Part shown: piece by piece, positions 44,502 through 54,993 of the stretch
Layout of the letters: the number at the start of each line of letters is the position of its first letter
Numbering within the stretch: the first letter of the stretch is position 1
Origin: a bacterium UBP14_UBA6098
GTDB taxonomy: Bacteria > UBP14 > UBA6098
Direction of reading: 5' to 3'
Assembly (NCBI GenBank): GCA_002428525.1
Contig: DIWU01000008.1
Coordinates: forward strand, 50,441 to 114,440
Length of the DNA: 64,000 bases
Position numbers and translations under genes: made by a program
The notes under the pieces: generated by a model
What the model was told of the DNA's origin: nothing
What the model saw: the letters and a program-made list of their open reading frames with translations, nothing else
The model's database searches: none

Positions 44502-45164
44502 CTAAAGTTCTTGCAACCCCTCCACCTTGTCGGAGGCGCCCATTATGACCAGTTTATCTCCCGCATGTATCGTTTCGCCGGCCCCGGGGACGACAACCAC
44601 AGCCGGCTGTGAATCGGGGAGGGCGCGTTTGATGACGAGCAATTCGACGCCGTATTCGCGGCGGAGGTTGAGATCGATCAGCGTTTTGTTAACGAACGGT
44701 TCTGGCGCGACCATCTCGACGATATTATAGCCCTCGGCGAGCGGGATATGGTCGATAACATTCGGTGCGGCCAGCGATCTTGCTATCCTTTGTGCGATTT
44801 CCTTTTCGGGGAAAACCACCTGATGCGCGCCGACCGCGGAGAGGATACTGCCGTGTTCGGGGGAGATGCCCTTGACGATTATAGTCGGGATTCCCATCTC
44901 GGAGAGATTGAGGGTGACCAAAACGCTCGCCTCGATATCGTCGCCGAGTGCGACGAGTGCGACATCGACCTCCGAGATGCCTATACTTCCGAGGAAGGCC
45001 GGGTCGGTTCCGTCGCCGACGATCGCGTGGGTGACAGAATCGCGTATGTCATCGACCTTATCGTGGTTTTTATCGATGGCCAAAACCGCTAATCCCCTGC
45101 CCGAAAGCTCGAGAGCCACTGTCGAACCGAAACTGCCGAGGCCTATAACTGCAAATTGGCGCAT
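44502..45164 (-). CDS. trkA: TrkA/KtrA-like potassium uptake regulatory protein
   Basis: The ATG at 45164, one base after the pgsA-like stop, begins the Rossmann domain directly; a longer frame from 45224 would add 20 residues within that gene. The 220-aa protein has an RCK-N domain (AVIGLGSFGSTVALEL, then an Asp at the end of beta2 in VLAIDKNHDKV, favouring NAD over NADP) and an RCK-C domain (~135-220, GVELLVIKRAL, AGDKLVIMG). The size is that of KtrA/TrkA-type subunits that gate a TrkH/KtrB channel in response to nucleotides. No channel gene is in the window. Confidence 0.92.
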   Translation of the reverse strand: MRQFAVIGLGSFGSTVALELSGRGLAVLAIDKNHDKVDDIRDSVTHAIVGDGTDPAFLGSIGISEVDVALVALGDDIEASVLVTLNLSEMGIPTIIVKGISPEHGSILSAVGAHQVVFPEKEIAQRIARSLAAPNVIDHIPLAEGYNIVEMVAPEPFVNKTLIDLNLRREYGVELLVIKRALPDSQPAVVVVPGAGETIHAGDKLVIMGASDKVEGLQEL

Positions 45165-45165
45165 A

Positions 45166-45776
45166 TTATTCGCTCTTTTTTTGTAGTTTGAGGAAGTTTT
45201 TATATCTCGAGAAGTAAATTCCACCGGAGATAAGAGTCAGTGTTATCGATAGCCCTAAGAAAACCCATTTGAAGATATTCAAGCCGAGAAAAGACATGAG
45301 GAAGGTGATCACCCAGCTCAGCGGTGTTATCCTGCCGAAGATCGCCGGCGTCACGAGGGTTTCGTAGTCGAGGAAGATTCGGAGGCCGAAGATCAGAATC
45401 CCGAGGTCGCGAATGAGGATTGGCGCCACCGCCCACAGCGGAAGGAAGCCCTTGAAGGCGAGAAGGATAGCGACCGCGTTTATCACCAATTTATCGACAA
45501 CCGGGTCTAACAGCGCTCCGACCAAAGATATCTGGCCGAGGGCGTTTGCCAGCGCGCCGTCGAAAACATCGGAAAGAAGCATATAGGCACCGATGATGAG
45601 CGCCGGAATGGGGCCGTATTTTTCGATGTTGCTGAGGAACCAAAGGAGCGGCGGAAGCGCGACGATTCGCGAGAGCGTGAGCAGATTGGGGATAGTCAAT
45701 ACCCTATCCGAGTAAATATCCTTTTCGCCGGCGCTGTGGAAACGCTTTGCGAAATAGTCGATGTCTTTAGTTTTTT

Positions 45777-45780
<4 letters not shown>
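45166..45780 (-). CDS. pgsA: CDP-alcohol phosphatidyltransferase (probable PgsA-type)
   Basis: The 204-aa integral membrane protein has about five or six helices and the CDP-alcohol phosphotransferase signature region D71-VFD-G75-ALA-N79 ... G88-ALLD92-PVVD96. All metal-binding Asp residues are present, but the Arg that normally follows Ala in DGxxAR is Asn (N79). Size and the start (VLTIPNLLTLSRI) fit phosphatidylglycerophosphate synthase or the related DUF-type enzymes with altered Arg. It uses a CDP-diacylglycerol-type donor. It overlaps recN by four bases (ATGA), and the TrkA-like gene follows one base after its stop. Confidence 0.85.
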
Positions 45781-47396
<1,616 letters not shown>

Positions 47397-47403
47397 CCTA
47401 CCT

Positions 47404-47432
47404 AATTTAATCTATCGACGGCGTTCTGTCAA
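47404..47432 (-). promoter_or_regulatory. Promoter of recN, immediately before the start codon
   Basis: On the minus strand TTGACA (47432-47427) and TAAATT (47409-47404) are 17 bases apart. Only AGGTAGG separates the -10 from the recN ATG, so transcription would begin at or beside the ATG. Confidence 0.7.
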
Positions 47433-47558
47433 TGGAATACGGATTTTCGCACAGCTTGGGCGACTTTATTTTGAGGAGCTTTTTGCTTGCATTTGCCGGA
47501 AAATCGAGTAATTTTAAAAAACCACGATCATTAAACCGTCTAAGCCGGTGGGTATCGG

Positions 47559-49079
47559 ATGTTCCGCGCAAACAGAAAACCCTCTTTTGTCTTGGCCCCG
47601 GCGATAGTCCTTATCGGGCTGTATTCCGCAACTGCGGCCCTCTGCGCGAATATCACATTCGCCTTCACATCCGGCTTTCAAAGCGGAATCTTCCCCACCG
47701 AGACGGATTCCGGCTCGTTTGGAGGCTCGGCGAGGCTATCGAGGGTGATTCGCGAAACCCGGCTCGCCTCGGACAGGTTCGTCCTGCTCGATACCGGAGA
47801 CCATTTTGCCGGCCGAATATATAGCCTTTTCAAGGGCGAACCCGAGCTGGAGCTTTTGAACCTCGACCGCTACGACGCAATGCTCCTCGGCGGCGAGGAA
47901 CTGGCGATGGGCGAGGATCTTCTCGACGGATGGGCGCACCGTGCGGGTTTCGCTCCGGTCTTGACAAACTTCGTCGCACCGCCGCAGTGCAAACTATGCC
48001 GCCATGTTTTGCCCTATGCGATCTTCGAGCGCGGTGGCATGAAGATCGGTGTTTTCGGGATGGTGCCCGCGGATCTCTCCGCGAGGGCGCGACCGGCCGG
48101 AATCGTCGATATCGAAGATGATCTCCTTTCGGTTGCTGAAACAGTCGTCGATGAGCTTTCCAAGAAATGCGAGGTCATTGTTATGCTCTCGCAACTCGAT
48201 ATCGAGCGGAACATCGAGATTGCCGGCGAGGTCGGGGCTATCGACTTGATTATCGCCTCCGAGTGGCATAGCTATGCCGACGAGCCAATCGTTTTGAATA
48301 ACGGCGTGGATATGACGGTGCTGGTCGGGTGCGCCGAGGGCGGTCGGGCGAGGCTCGGCGTGCTGTTTACTTCTTGGGACGATTCCGGCGGTATGACCGA
48401 ATTCCAATGGTCGCCCGTCCTTATCGACGGGAAGATACCGCCGGATCAGAAGGCCTTCGATATTGTCGAATCGATTTCGAACCGAATCCCGCCGAAACGG
48501 TTTGTCCGAACACTCGATTCACCGCTCGATGCGCGCGAGGATATACTCGCCTCCGGCGAGTCGAATCTCGGCAATCTTGTCTGTGACGCGATTATCTCGG
48601 CCTATCCTCAGGTCGAGATAGCGCTCATTCCCGCGGGATCGTTTTTCGGAGATCGTGTTTTGCCCGCCGGAATCCTTTTCGATACGGATATTCGCGAGGT
48701 TTTCCCCTATAACGAGCGCGTCGCGATAGTCGAGCTTCGCGGCGATGAGCTTATGCGGGTTCTCGATGAATCCGCTAACCGGATGGGTCTGCGGCAAAAC
48801 GGGTTTTTTCAGGTCTCGGGGTTAACCCTTGCGATGGACACCTCCTCGGCCGGCGAGGGGCGCCTCGCGGAGGTCGGTTTCAGGGGCGCACAGCTGGACT
48901 TGTCCGCGAGGTTCGTCGTTGCGACTACCGATTTTGTCGCGAGCGGAGGATTCGGTTATACCGAGTTCGCGGGGAGACCCTTCGATTTAGGCCGACCGAT
49001 TGCGGAAACGGTTATCGACTATCTTTCCGACGGCCTCGGCACACCGGATTTCGAGGACAGAATCAAGGTTTTGCCTTGA
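47559..49079 (+). CDS. Degenerate 5'-nucleotidase (UshA-like) exported protein
   Basis: The 506-aa protein has a signal peptide (residues 1-30) and the two-domain layout of UshA-type 5'-nucleotidases: an N-terminal metallophosphoesterase-like domain and a C-terminal domain with SNLGNLVCDAI, VFPYNERVAIVELRGDEL and FFQVSGLTLAMD. The metal site looks lost: the first DxH motif is missing, LLDTGDHFAG keeps one Asp, the GNHE motif is GGEE (111-114), the later catalytic His is absent (VMLSQLDIE), and the NGGGIR substrate loop is PAGSFFG. A C144-KLC147 pair appears instead. It may bind a ligand or metal through other residues. It is co-translated with the small lipoprotein gene by a TTGA overlap. Confidence 0.82.
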   Translation: MFRANRKPSFVLAPAIVLIGLYSATAALCANITFAFTSGFQSGIFPTETDSGSFGGSARLSRVIRETRLASDRFVLLDTGDHFAGRIYSLFKGEPELELLNLDRYDAMLLGGEELAMGEDLLDGWAHRAGFAPVLTNFVAPPQCKLCRHVLPYAIFERGGMKIGVFGMVPADLSARARPAGIVDIEDDLLSVAETVVDELSKKCEVIVMLSQLDIERNIEIAGEVGAIDLIIASEWHSYADEPIVLNNGVDMTVLVGCAEGGRARLGVLFTSWDDSGGMTEFQWSPVLIDGKIPPDQKAFDIVESISNRIPPKRFVRTLDSPLDAREDILASGESNLGNLVCDAIISAYPQVEIALIPAGSFFGDRVLPAGILFDTDIREVFPYNERVAIVELRGDELMRVLDESANRMGLRQNGFFQVSGLTLAMDTSSAGEGRLAEVGFRGAQLDLSARFVVATTDFVASGGFGYTEFAGRPFDLGRPIAETVIDYLSDGLGTPDFEDRIKVLP

Positions 49080-49468
49080 GAATTATCGCAACGACAACCT
49101 TGCTGGCATTAGTAATCATCTCCATATCCTGCGCCCGTAAGGTGGAGATTGGAAGCCCGATCGCAGAACCGGTGAAAACCGATATTTCGCTGATTGTTTC
49201 CGACCCGCCCGCTTTTATGGGCGATTCAGTTCGAGTTTCGGGCGGGCCTTTTTTTGAGGGGGATTACCTCAGGCTCTCGGATTCGCGAGGCTCGGAGATA
49301 CTTTGCTTTCCGGTCGGGTTCGAGTTTCCGGACAGCCTTTTTTTCAAGCGGGCGCGAGTCGAGGGGATGGTTTTTTATCACGAAGAGCGCGAAGCGCCGG
49401 CTATTGCGGTGAAGTATCTGAGCGGTCGTCCCTCCGGAGGTCGAAAAGCTCCACGCTCGAAACGATAG
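49076..49468 (+). CDS. Small lipoprotein, unknown function
   Basis: The 130-aa protein starts at TTG 49076, overlapping the stop of the nucleotidase-like gene as TTGA. Its signal peptide ends in a lipobox (LALVIISISC, Cys19). The mature domain (about 20-115) has the look of a small OB-type or beta fold (VSDPPAFMGDSVRVSGGPF and FFKRARVEGMVFYHEERE). Its last 23 codons lie over the 3' end of the convergent gene at 49401-50027, an overlap of 68 bases. It is probably a partner of the nucleotidase-like protein in the envelope. Confidence 0.7.
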   Translation: MRIIATTTLLALVIISISCARKVEIGSPIAEPVKTDISLIVSDPPAFMGDSVRVSGGPFFEGDYLRLSDSRGSEILCFPVGFEFPDSLFFKRARVEGMVFYHEEREAPAIAVKYLSGRPSGGRKAPRSKR

Positions 49469-50027
49469 AGGTTTTCTCCTCGCCCCAGCCGAACTCGACG
49501 GAGCGAGTGAGCTTTATTGGAAGGTCCTTCCCTTTCTCGACCTCATGAAAAGACCAAACATCCCTCGAGTTCGCCTTCCCACCGGTTTTCAACTCCATCT
49601 GCATAAGGCGGAAGAAGCCGTCGCCGGATAGAAGCACCTCGAAGCTTTTATCGTGGGCAAAAATCCTCGCCTTCCAACACATAATCTCGGAAAAACGAAC
49701 TCTTGTCTTGTTGATCGCGATCGAATCGAAGTCGCTACGCGCGAGTTTCAGCGGCATGAAGAAATCCTCACGGCCAAGCGAATAGGGCGTCTGCTCGAAG
49801 GAGAACCCGACCGCGGATGAATCGACGAAAACCGCGCTGTCGAGGTTGTTCGCGATGGTATCGTCTCCGGAGAGTATTTCGCATCGGGCGGTGCAACGCC
49901 ATCGCGAAGTCGGTTCGAGTCTCGATCGAAAGAAGCGCTCGACGATCTCCGGCGAGGGAGGTTCCAAAGCGAAAGCGGCGCCTGTTAGCGCAGACGCCGC
50001 AATCATTATAGCGAATAGTGCGCGCAT
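49401..50027 (-). CDS. Exported protein, possible LolA-like fold
   Basis: The 208-aa protein has a signal peptide (MRALFAIMIAASALTGAAFA). The mature part starts with SPEIVERFFRSRL and continues in beta strands with alternating polarity (RWRCTARCEILSG, VGFSFEQTPYSL, ARIFAHDKSFEVLLSGDGFF, LPIKLTRSVEFGWGE). This resembles the half-barrel of LolA/LppX-type lipid carriers, but no signature decides it. Its start follows the membrane gene stop directly (TAA-ATG), making it the last gene of the DUF6754-like unit. Its 3' end overlaps a convergent lipoprotein gene by 68 bases. Confidence 0.75.
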   Translation of the reverse strand: MRALFAIMIAASALTGAAFALEPPSPEIVERFFRSRLEPTSRWRCTARCEILSGDDTIANNLDSAVFVDSSAVGFSFEQTPYSLGREDFFMPLKLARSDFDSIAINKTRVRFSEIMCWKARIFAHDKSFEVLLSGDGFFRLMQMELKTGGKANSRDVWSFHEVEKGKDLPIKLTRSVEFGWGEEKTSIVSSVELFDLRRDDRSDTSPQ

Positions 50028-50657
50028 TTACCCCGCGAGGTTGAGTCCGAGGAAGTCCTGCAGAATAAATAGCACACGCCCGATGAAAAGCGAAAGACGC
50101 GCCATCACCGTGTAGCCGAATGTCGCGCCGAAGCCGACCATCAGGAACCAGATACCGATCTTGGCGGCGCCGCCGAAGACGCCCTTATGCTCCTTCGAGA
50201 AGAAGAAGTATATAAGAACCGTCAGAACGCCGATGAAGATCACTATATTGTTGATTCCGGTCGCGGAGTTCAGGCTAAGCGGAAGCATCGTGGCCTCGAG
50301 CTGGCGCAGAACAGAGGCCTGCATGCTTCGGGGGATTCCCATGCCGGCGCCGCCGCCGACGGTGAAGCATATTGCATAGCGCGAAAGCCAGCTCCACTTT
50401 GGCACGATTCGGAGCACCATCATAAGCCCGAGAATCGCCGGAATGATTAGAATGAAATGGCCGTTTTCGAAAACGGGGATGATGAATCGCGGATAAACGG
50501 TAAGGTTCCACCAAAGCACGATTGCATAACCGATGGAGACCCCGACGGTGACATGCTCGGCAAGCTTGTAGAAGGGATTATCCTTATACAGGAAGCTCAA
50601 CACACTGAGGGTGAAGAACACGCCGAGCCAAACCCAGATATTTGTGGAAAGTTGCAT
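50028..50657 (-). CDS. Integral membrane protein of the MutL/DUF6754-like cluster
   Basis: The 209-aa protein has about six hydrophobic helices, including IWVWLGVFFTLSVLSFLY, HVTVGVSIGYAIVLWW, FILIIPAILGLMMVL, IVIFIGVLTVLIYFFF and IWFLMVGFGATFGYTV. A conserved-looking glycine loop (TVGGGAGMGIPRSMQ) lies between helices 4 and 5. The ribosome site is GGAGG. No transporter or enzyme family can be named. Position inside the cluster (between a membrane-anchored protein and an exported protein) suggests it is a structural membrane subunit of one complex. Confidence 0.8.
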   Translation of the reverse strand: MQLSTNIWVWLGVFFTLSVLSFLYKDNPFYKLAEHVTVGVSIGYAIVLWWNLTVYPRFIIPVFENGHFILIIPAILGLMMVLRIVPKWSWLSRYAICFTVGGGAGMGIPRSMQASVLRQLEATMLPLSLNSATGINNIVIFIGVLTVLIYFFFSKEHKGVFGGAAKIGIWFLMVGFGATFGYTVMARLSLFIGRVLFILQDFLGLNLAG

Positions 50658-50668
50658 GTTCGTTCCTC

Positions 50669-51508
50669 CTATTTCTTCCTGCCGATGATAAAGAAACCGA
50701 TATTCCCGATGATGATGAAGAGAATGATGAAGATATGCGCCCAGTTCTGGGCTTCCATTCCCATTGTGGCCATTCTCTTCTCGGAGATGAGCGTTTCATA
50801 TTCCGCCGCGCCCTTGAGTCCTCCGAGCATTCCGATGAACTGCCCGGATTGGATATAGGGGTAAACATCGGCGGCGGAAACAGCCGTCACTCCGCAGGCC
50901 ATCGGGACATTATACGGCTCGTGCGCATACAATAGCCATGTCATATATGTCGAGGAACCGTTCATCGAGGTGATGAGGTCGTAATCGGCATAGTTGTTGA
51001 CATTGCCGAGGATCGGCAGGTCTTCGGTGCGCTCGCCGTAGTAATCAACCGGGAAGGTTTGCTTGAGATTCTCCATCATGTTGATGACGACGAGATTGTA
51101 GCCGTATTGCCATCCGAGGAAGGCGTAATCGATGCCGTTGACTTTATTATAGTCTTTTGCGGCCTGATTAATAACCGGCTCGATAAGTCCCGGGCCTTGA
51201 ATATAGAGGCTCATAGCGATGACCTTGACTCCGGCCTTGAGGCAGTGCCTGAACATTGCGTCGAACATAGGCAAAAGCTCAGGCGAAACGGAGGGATCGA
51301 AGTCTGCGGACAGGATGACCACATCGTTGGGTTTGAATGTCTCGATGAGATCGTAGATATCTTTGACCTCTTTCGTCGCTGGAATGGGCAGTCCCATCTG
51401 GAAGAAGAAGGGGAGAGTCATTGCGAGGGCGATGATCAAATAGATAAAACGCCTATCTATCTGAACCAGTTTTTCCCAAAAGGTTTTTTCTTGTTTAAGT
51501 TCTGCCAT
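50669..51508 (-). CDS. Membrane-anchored protein of the cluster, two end helices
   Basis: I take the ATG at 51508, which follows AGGGGGA at normal distance; an ATG two codons upstream sits almost on that site. The 279-aa protein has a cytoplasmic start, a helix (FIYLIIALAMTLPFFFQMGL), a large soluble alpha/beta domain (about 45-250: DLIETFKPNDVVILSADFD, VKVIAMSLYIQGPGL, AFLGWQYGYNLV) and a C-terminal helix (AHIFIILFIIIGNIGFFIIG). The soluble part has the strand-helix pattern of a Rossmann or periplasmic-binding fold. No active-site motif is evident. It lies 11 bases upstream of the six-helix gene and 11 bases after the 218-aa membrane gene. Confidence 0.8.
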   Translation of the reverse strand: MAELKQEKTFWEKLVQIDRRFIYLIIALAMTLPFFFQMGLPIPATKEVKDIYDLIETFKPNDVVILSADFDPSVSPELLPMFDAMFRHCLKAGVKVIAMSLYIQGPGLIEPVINQAAKDYNKVNGIDYAFLGWQYGYNLVVINMMENLKQTFPVDYYGERTEDLPILGNVNNYADYDLITSMNGSSTYMTWLLYAHEPYNVPMACGVTAVSAADVYPYIQSGQFIGMLGGLKGAAEYETLISEKRMATMGMEAQNWAHIFIILFIIIGNIGFFIIGRKK

Positions 51509-51519
51509 TTTCATTCCCC

Positions 51520-52176
51520 CTAATCTCCGCTACCCATATAGGAACGCTCGATTCCGAGGACGATTTTGAGGCTGAGCATCATGATTCCGAGTCCGATGCC
51601 CAAGTTCATCGCCCTCTTGGCGGCCATATTGGGGATGTTGAGTATCCAGTTAGCTATATCTGTAAAAGAGGGTGCATTGCTCCAAATCAGCTTCCAGAAA
51701 CTGAGTTGTTCGCCCAACGGAATTCGCCCGAGCATCACGATGATAGCGGCGATGAGCAGAGCCGTGGCTTGAGCGCTACGCGCCCTAAAGGCTCTATAGG
51801 CCGCACTCGAGATGTAGAAGGCGAGCAGGCTGAACATGGTTCCCTCGATCGAGACGAGCACATAAAAATACATGTTCGAGAAGAATGTCCCCGTTTCGGT
51901 TCCCTGAATGAAACCGAAGAAGATCATTAAGAGGGATATTCCAATCGCGACGAGGGAATATTGCCATGCGGGCGCCTTTTTCCTTATCCTCATTGTATGG
52001 GCGCGATAGAAGCTGATATAGGCCAATATCCCGCCGAAAATGCCGATAACGATCTCCCAATCGACATAGGCATTGAAGAGGTTTTCGCTGGTCCTATGCG
52101 GCACGAAATATTGGATTCCGAAAACCAGCCCCGTAATGAAGGTAATCGCAAGCGGTATCTGTTTTTTCCAAAGCAT
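51520..52176 (-). CDS. Integral membrane protein of the cluster
   Basis: The 218-aa protein has six or seven hydrophobic helices: IPLAITFITGLVFGIQYFV, WEIVIGIFGGILAYISFY, YSLVAIGISLLMIFFGFI, MYFYVLVSIEGTMFSLLAFY, ATALLIAAIIVMLG and LGIGLGIMMLSLKIVLGI. Charged loops (MRIRKKAPAW, YRAFRARSAQ) suggest cytoplasmic faces. The ribosome site GGAGG lies 4 bases before the ATG, and the gene is 9 bases after the DUF6754-like gene. No known family was recognised; I infer a membrane subunit of the same complex. Confidence 0.8.
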   Translation of the reverse strand: MLWKKQIPLAITFITGLVFGIQYFVPHRTSENLFNAYVDWEIVIGIFGGILAYISFYRAHTMRIRKKAPAWQYSLVAIGISLLMIFFGFIQGTETGTFFSNMYFYVLVSIEGTMFSLLAFYISSAAYRAFRARSAQATALLIAAIIVMLGRIPLGEQLSFWKLIWSNAPSFTDIANWILNIPNMAAKRAMNLGIGLGIMMLSLKIVLGIERSYMGSGD

Positions 52177-52185
52177 GGGGCCTCC

Positions 52186-54993
52186 TTACTGTTCCAGCCG
52201 GATCTTAAACAGGTTAACAAACCACATGAACCCGGTGGTCATGGCGACAGTCCCAATGACGATAACGACCATATAGATAGCCTTCAGCATGTCCTGAGCT
52301 TTGAGCGTCCCGACCTGAAGCGGGTCTTGGGAGAGATAGGCCGAGGCCGCATAAAGCTCTTCGCCGATGAGCGTGTAGTCACAGGTGGTGATGAAGAATG
52401 GGATCTGCGTGACGGCGTCGGTTCCGGCGATCTGAATCGATCCGGTCATCGAGCCGGTCTCGGTGAGGATCAGGGACTCGGCGAAGAACATGCCCATATA
52501 GAAGTTCGCCGCCGTCTTGTGCCTGACCATCAAACCGGCCACCGCCGCGGCGTAGGAGAACTGGCTTCCCGCGGCGTAGAAGACATCGTCTTCGTTATAC
52601 GTATCAGGCCTGCCGGCGTCCATACAGGCGGTTTTGACAGTCTCTTGCGCCACGATCATGACGATTGGATCGACGCAGGGGACAAGAATGCGTGTTTGGA
52701 ACTCGGCGGATTTCTTAGCGACACGACCGAGGATAGTAAGACCGGCCAAGGTTGCGATATCGCTAATTCCCGACAATCCGAGGACATAGAGGATTGGCCT
52801 TCCCATCTCGGTGGCCCTTCCGAGGGCCTCGTCGAGGTGGGCGATTCCGGCGATCGGGCGGAGGTAGAAACGCCTGCCTGTTCGCGCGAGCTTGAGGAAG
52901 ATGGTTACTAACGCGATGAACAGGATGACCAGTACTAGGACCATGCTCTTCTTGGTGTGATATAATTGAGACTTCGGGGTTATAGGCCCGAAAATCTCGC
53001 TATCTGTGAAAGAGCCGTCTTCGGCGACCTGACGGACGAAATAGTAATATTCGCCTAAATCGCGAAGGCTGTCGGGGAAGGCGTCTTTGATCTGTCTTTC
53101 GATGAGTTCGGACATACCGATCTGCTCGAAGGTGAAACGGTTCGTCGGGTCGAATCCGGGAACACCCGCTAACCAAACGGTGTCTTTGCGGATAATCTCG
53201 GCGTTGCCGCGCCAGAATTCGAGATGATCGGTGGGTCTGTCGTCCCAATAGGTTGTGGGACGGTCTATTACGATCGTTCTTGTCACTCTCGCCTCGGGGT
53301 TTTTAAGCTCTTTGCCCGCGGAGTTGAGAAGCACGGCCTCGAAGGTGTGCTCTCCGGCGGGAAGCCCCTCGAATTTGAATGAGCCGACGTTTGCGAAGTC
53401 GTTCTGGAACTTGCCGTCGTCGAGCTTAAACTTGGCGTAAAGGACATCGTTGTCATCGTTGATAAACATCCGATAGGACACGCTAACATCGAACTTTTCG
53501 GCCAACTTGGATTCCTTAACGCCGACAATCGGCGCGGCCTTCGGGTCGATCGGCATTTCTTCGGTCGCCTCGAGGTGCGCGATTTCATATCCGGACTCGG
53601 TAGGCACGAGATAATAATTTTCGCCAAGCTCTTTATCCTCGAATTTCGGGGAAGGATCGATAGCGACAATATCGATGGCGATTTGAGGGACTCCCCAACG
53701 CACCGACAACGCACCGCCGTCGTCATTCTCGAAATCGACGACATCGAGCGGCTCGACGAGTGTCGGCGGAGAGAGCTTGAACGGTGTCAAGCCGAAGGGC
53801 TGTGAGACAGAGCGCTGATCCGACTTGTCGGTTGTCGCGATATAGAACATATCGCCTTCGGAGAATTCGCCTTTCACGATTGCGGAGGTGAAGTCCGGGG
53901 CGTATGTTCCGATGATCTCGCCGGCGACGCAGGCGCTGTCTTCTTTGGTAAATTTATGGATTGTGTATTCGCGGACATCTCTGAAGGGCTTGAGGCTTGG
54001 GATGAATCCCTGCCAGTTGAACAGCACCTCGGATCTTTCCGCGTCCCAGCGGGCGGAAGCGCCCATCGCGGGGATTGGCGGCTCGTTCTGTGGAGTAAAC
54101 TCCAGTATCTCGCTCGAAGCGGTTGCCTTTTTGCCGTTGTCCGCAACGATTTTGTAGAAATAGGTTTGCCCCGGAGCGATATTGCCGCGGATGAAGGCTT
54201 GAACGATATCGAAATCGAGTGTATAGCGGCTTTTCGAGGTGACAATCCCGAGGATTTTGGTGCCGTATTTGAGGAAGAACTCGTTCTGTTCGGGATCGAA
54301 CGGGACGATTCTGTCCTCGGCGTCGCGGAAGGCCTTTTCTGCAGGCGATAATCCAAGCTCGAAGATGAGGGAATTTGTGCCCTCGGCAATCTTCGGGCCG
54401 GTGGAGTCGATGGCGAGGGTCGAGTTCTCGACGGTAGTTTTGTTCGCCTCACCCGGCGCATCGGGCGGTTTCACGCGATAGAAATCGCCTTGGGCATAGA
54501 TCAGCTTCAATTCGTCCTGACCCACGGGAGCCAGTTCGCTTTCGACTTGAAGGACCTTCTCGCCGATAGAGGCGAGAGAGTCGCGATTTTCGTTTGTGGC
54601 TTTGACTAAAGTCACACGCGGATTTTCGCTCGAGGGGTCATCCAGGACGACATAGTAATCCAAATCACAGACATTGTTCGCTGTAGTGTCCCCGACCGAA
54701 GACGCGGCTGTTTGGATCGTTCGAACGATCGGGGTAAGCGACTTCATCAGGTCCTCGTTTTCGAGGGAGTCCTTCGATAGGGAGTAGTAAACCGAATATT
54801 GCTTAGCGGTGGAGGACTTGTAGTGCCTCCATGCGATAAGTATATTCGTCCCATCGTCGGCAGGGATATCCGTGACTGTGGCACCGGTAGGGACGGCGGG
54901 CGCCGTCGATTCCTGAACACACCCCGAAAGCAACATCGAGACCCATACCGCAATAGCAAGAAATGCGAGGGTCTGAACTTTCGGACGGTGCAT
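52186..54993 (-). CDS. Large lipoprotein with FN3-like repeats and DUF6754-like cytoplasmic domain
   Basis: The 935-aa protein starts with a lipoprotein-type signal (FLAIAVWVSMLLSGC, Cys25). Residues ~30-640 are tandem fibronectin-III-like units (NILIAWRHYKSSTAKQYSVY, PGQTYFYKIVADNG, ALSVRWGVPQIAID). A helix near 660-685 (MVLVLVILFIALVTIFLKLA) leads to a conserved domain (about 690-900: FYLRPIAGIAHLDEALGRAT, GRPILYVLGLSG, AAGSQFSYAAAVAGLM, DYTLIGEELYAASAYLS), followed by a last helix. I recognise the C-terminal part as DUF6754-like, from memory of the pattern. An extracytoplasmic beta arm is thus linked to a cytoplasmic or membrane-embedded domain. It heads a five-gene unit. Confidence 0.82.
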   Translation of the reverse strand: MHRPKVQTLAFLAIAVWVSMLLSGCVQESTAPAVPTGATVTDIPADDGTNILIAWRHYKSSTAKQYSVYYSLSKDSLENEDLMKSLTPIVRTIQTAASSVGDTTANNVCDLDYYVVLDDPSSENPRVTLVKATNENRDSLASIGEKVLQVESELAPVGQDELKLIYAQGDFYRVKPPDAPGEANKTTVENSTLAIDSTGPKIAEGTNSLIFELGLSPAEKAFRDAEDRIVPFDPEQNEFFLKYGTKILGIVTSKSRYTLDFDIVQAFIRGNIAPGQTYFYKIVADNGKKATASSEILEFTPQNEPPIPAMGASARWDAERSEVLFNWQGFIPSLKPFRDVREYTIHKFTKEDSACVAGEIIGTYAPDFTSAIVKGEFSEGDMFYIATTDKSDQRSVSQPFGLTPFKLSPPTLVEPLDVVDFENDDGGALSVRWGVPQIAIDIVAIDPSPKFEDKELGENYYLVPTESGYEIAHLEATEEMPIDPKAAPIVGVKESKLAEKFDVSVSYRMFINDDNDVLYAKFKLDDGKFQNDFANVGSFKFEGLPAGEHTFEAVLLNSAGKELKNPEARVTRTIVIDRPTTYWDDRPTDHLEFWRGNAEIIRKDTVWLAGVPGFDPTNRFTFEQIGMSELIERQIKDAFPDSLRDLGEYYYFVRQVAEDGSFTDSEIFGPITPKSQLYHTKKSMVLVLVILFIALVTIFLKLARTGRRFYLRPIAGIAHLDEALGRATEMGRPILYVLGLSGISDIATLAGLTILGRVAKKSAEFQTRILVPCVDPIVMIVAQETVKTACMDAGRPDTYNEDDVFYAAGSQFSYAAAVAGLMVRHKTAANFYMGMFFAESLILTETGSMTGSIQIAGTDAVTQIPFFITTCDYTLIGEELYAASAYLSQDPLQVGTLKAQDMLKAIYMVVIVIGTVAMTTGFMWFVNLFKIRLEQ

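Noticed and set aside
47432..47558. Earlier in-frame or neighbouring start for the UshA-like gene
   Set aside because: A frame opening at 47432 is in a different reading frame and lacks a signal peptide; the ATG at 47559 begins a clear one.
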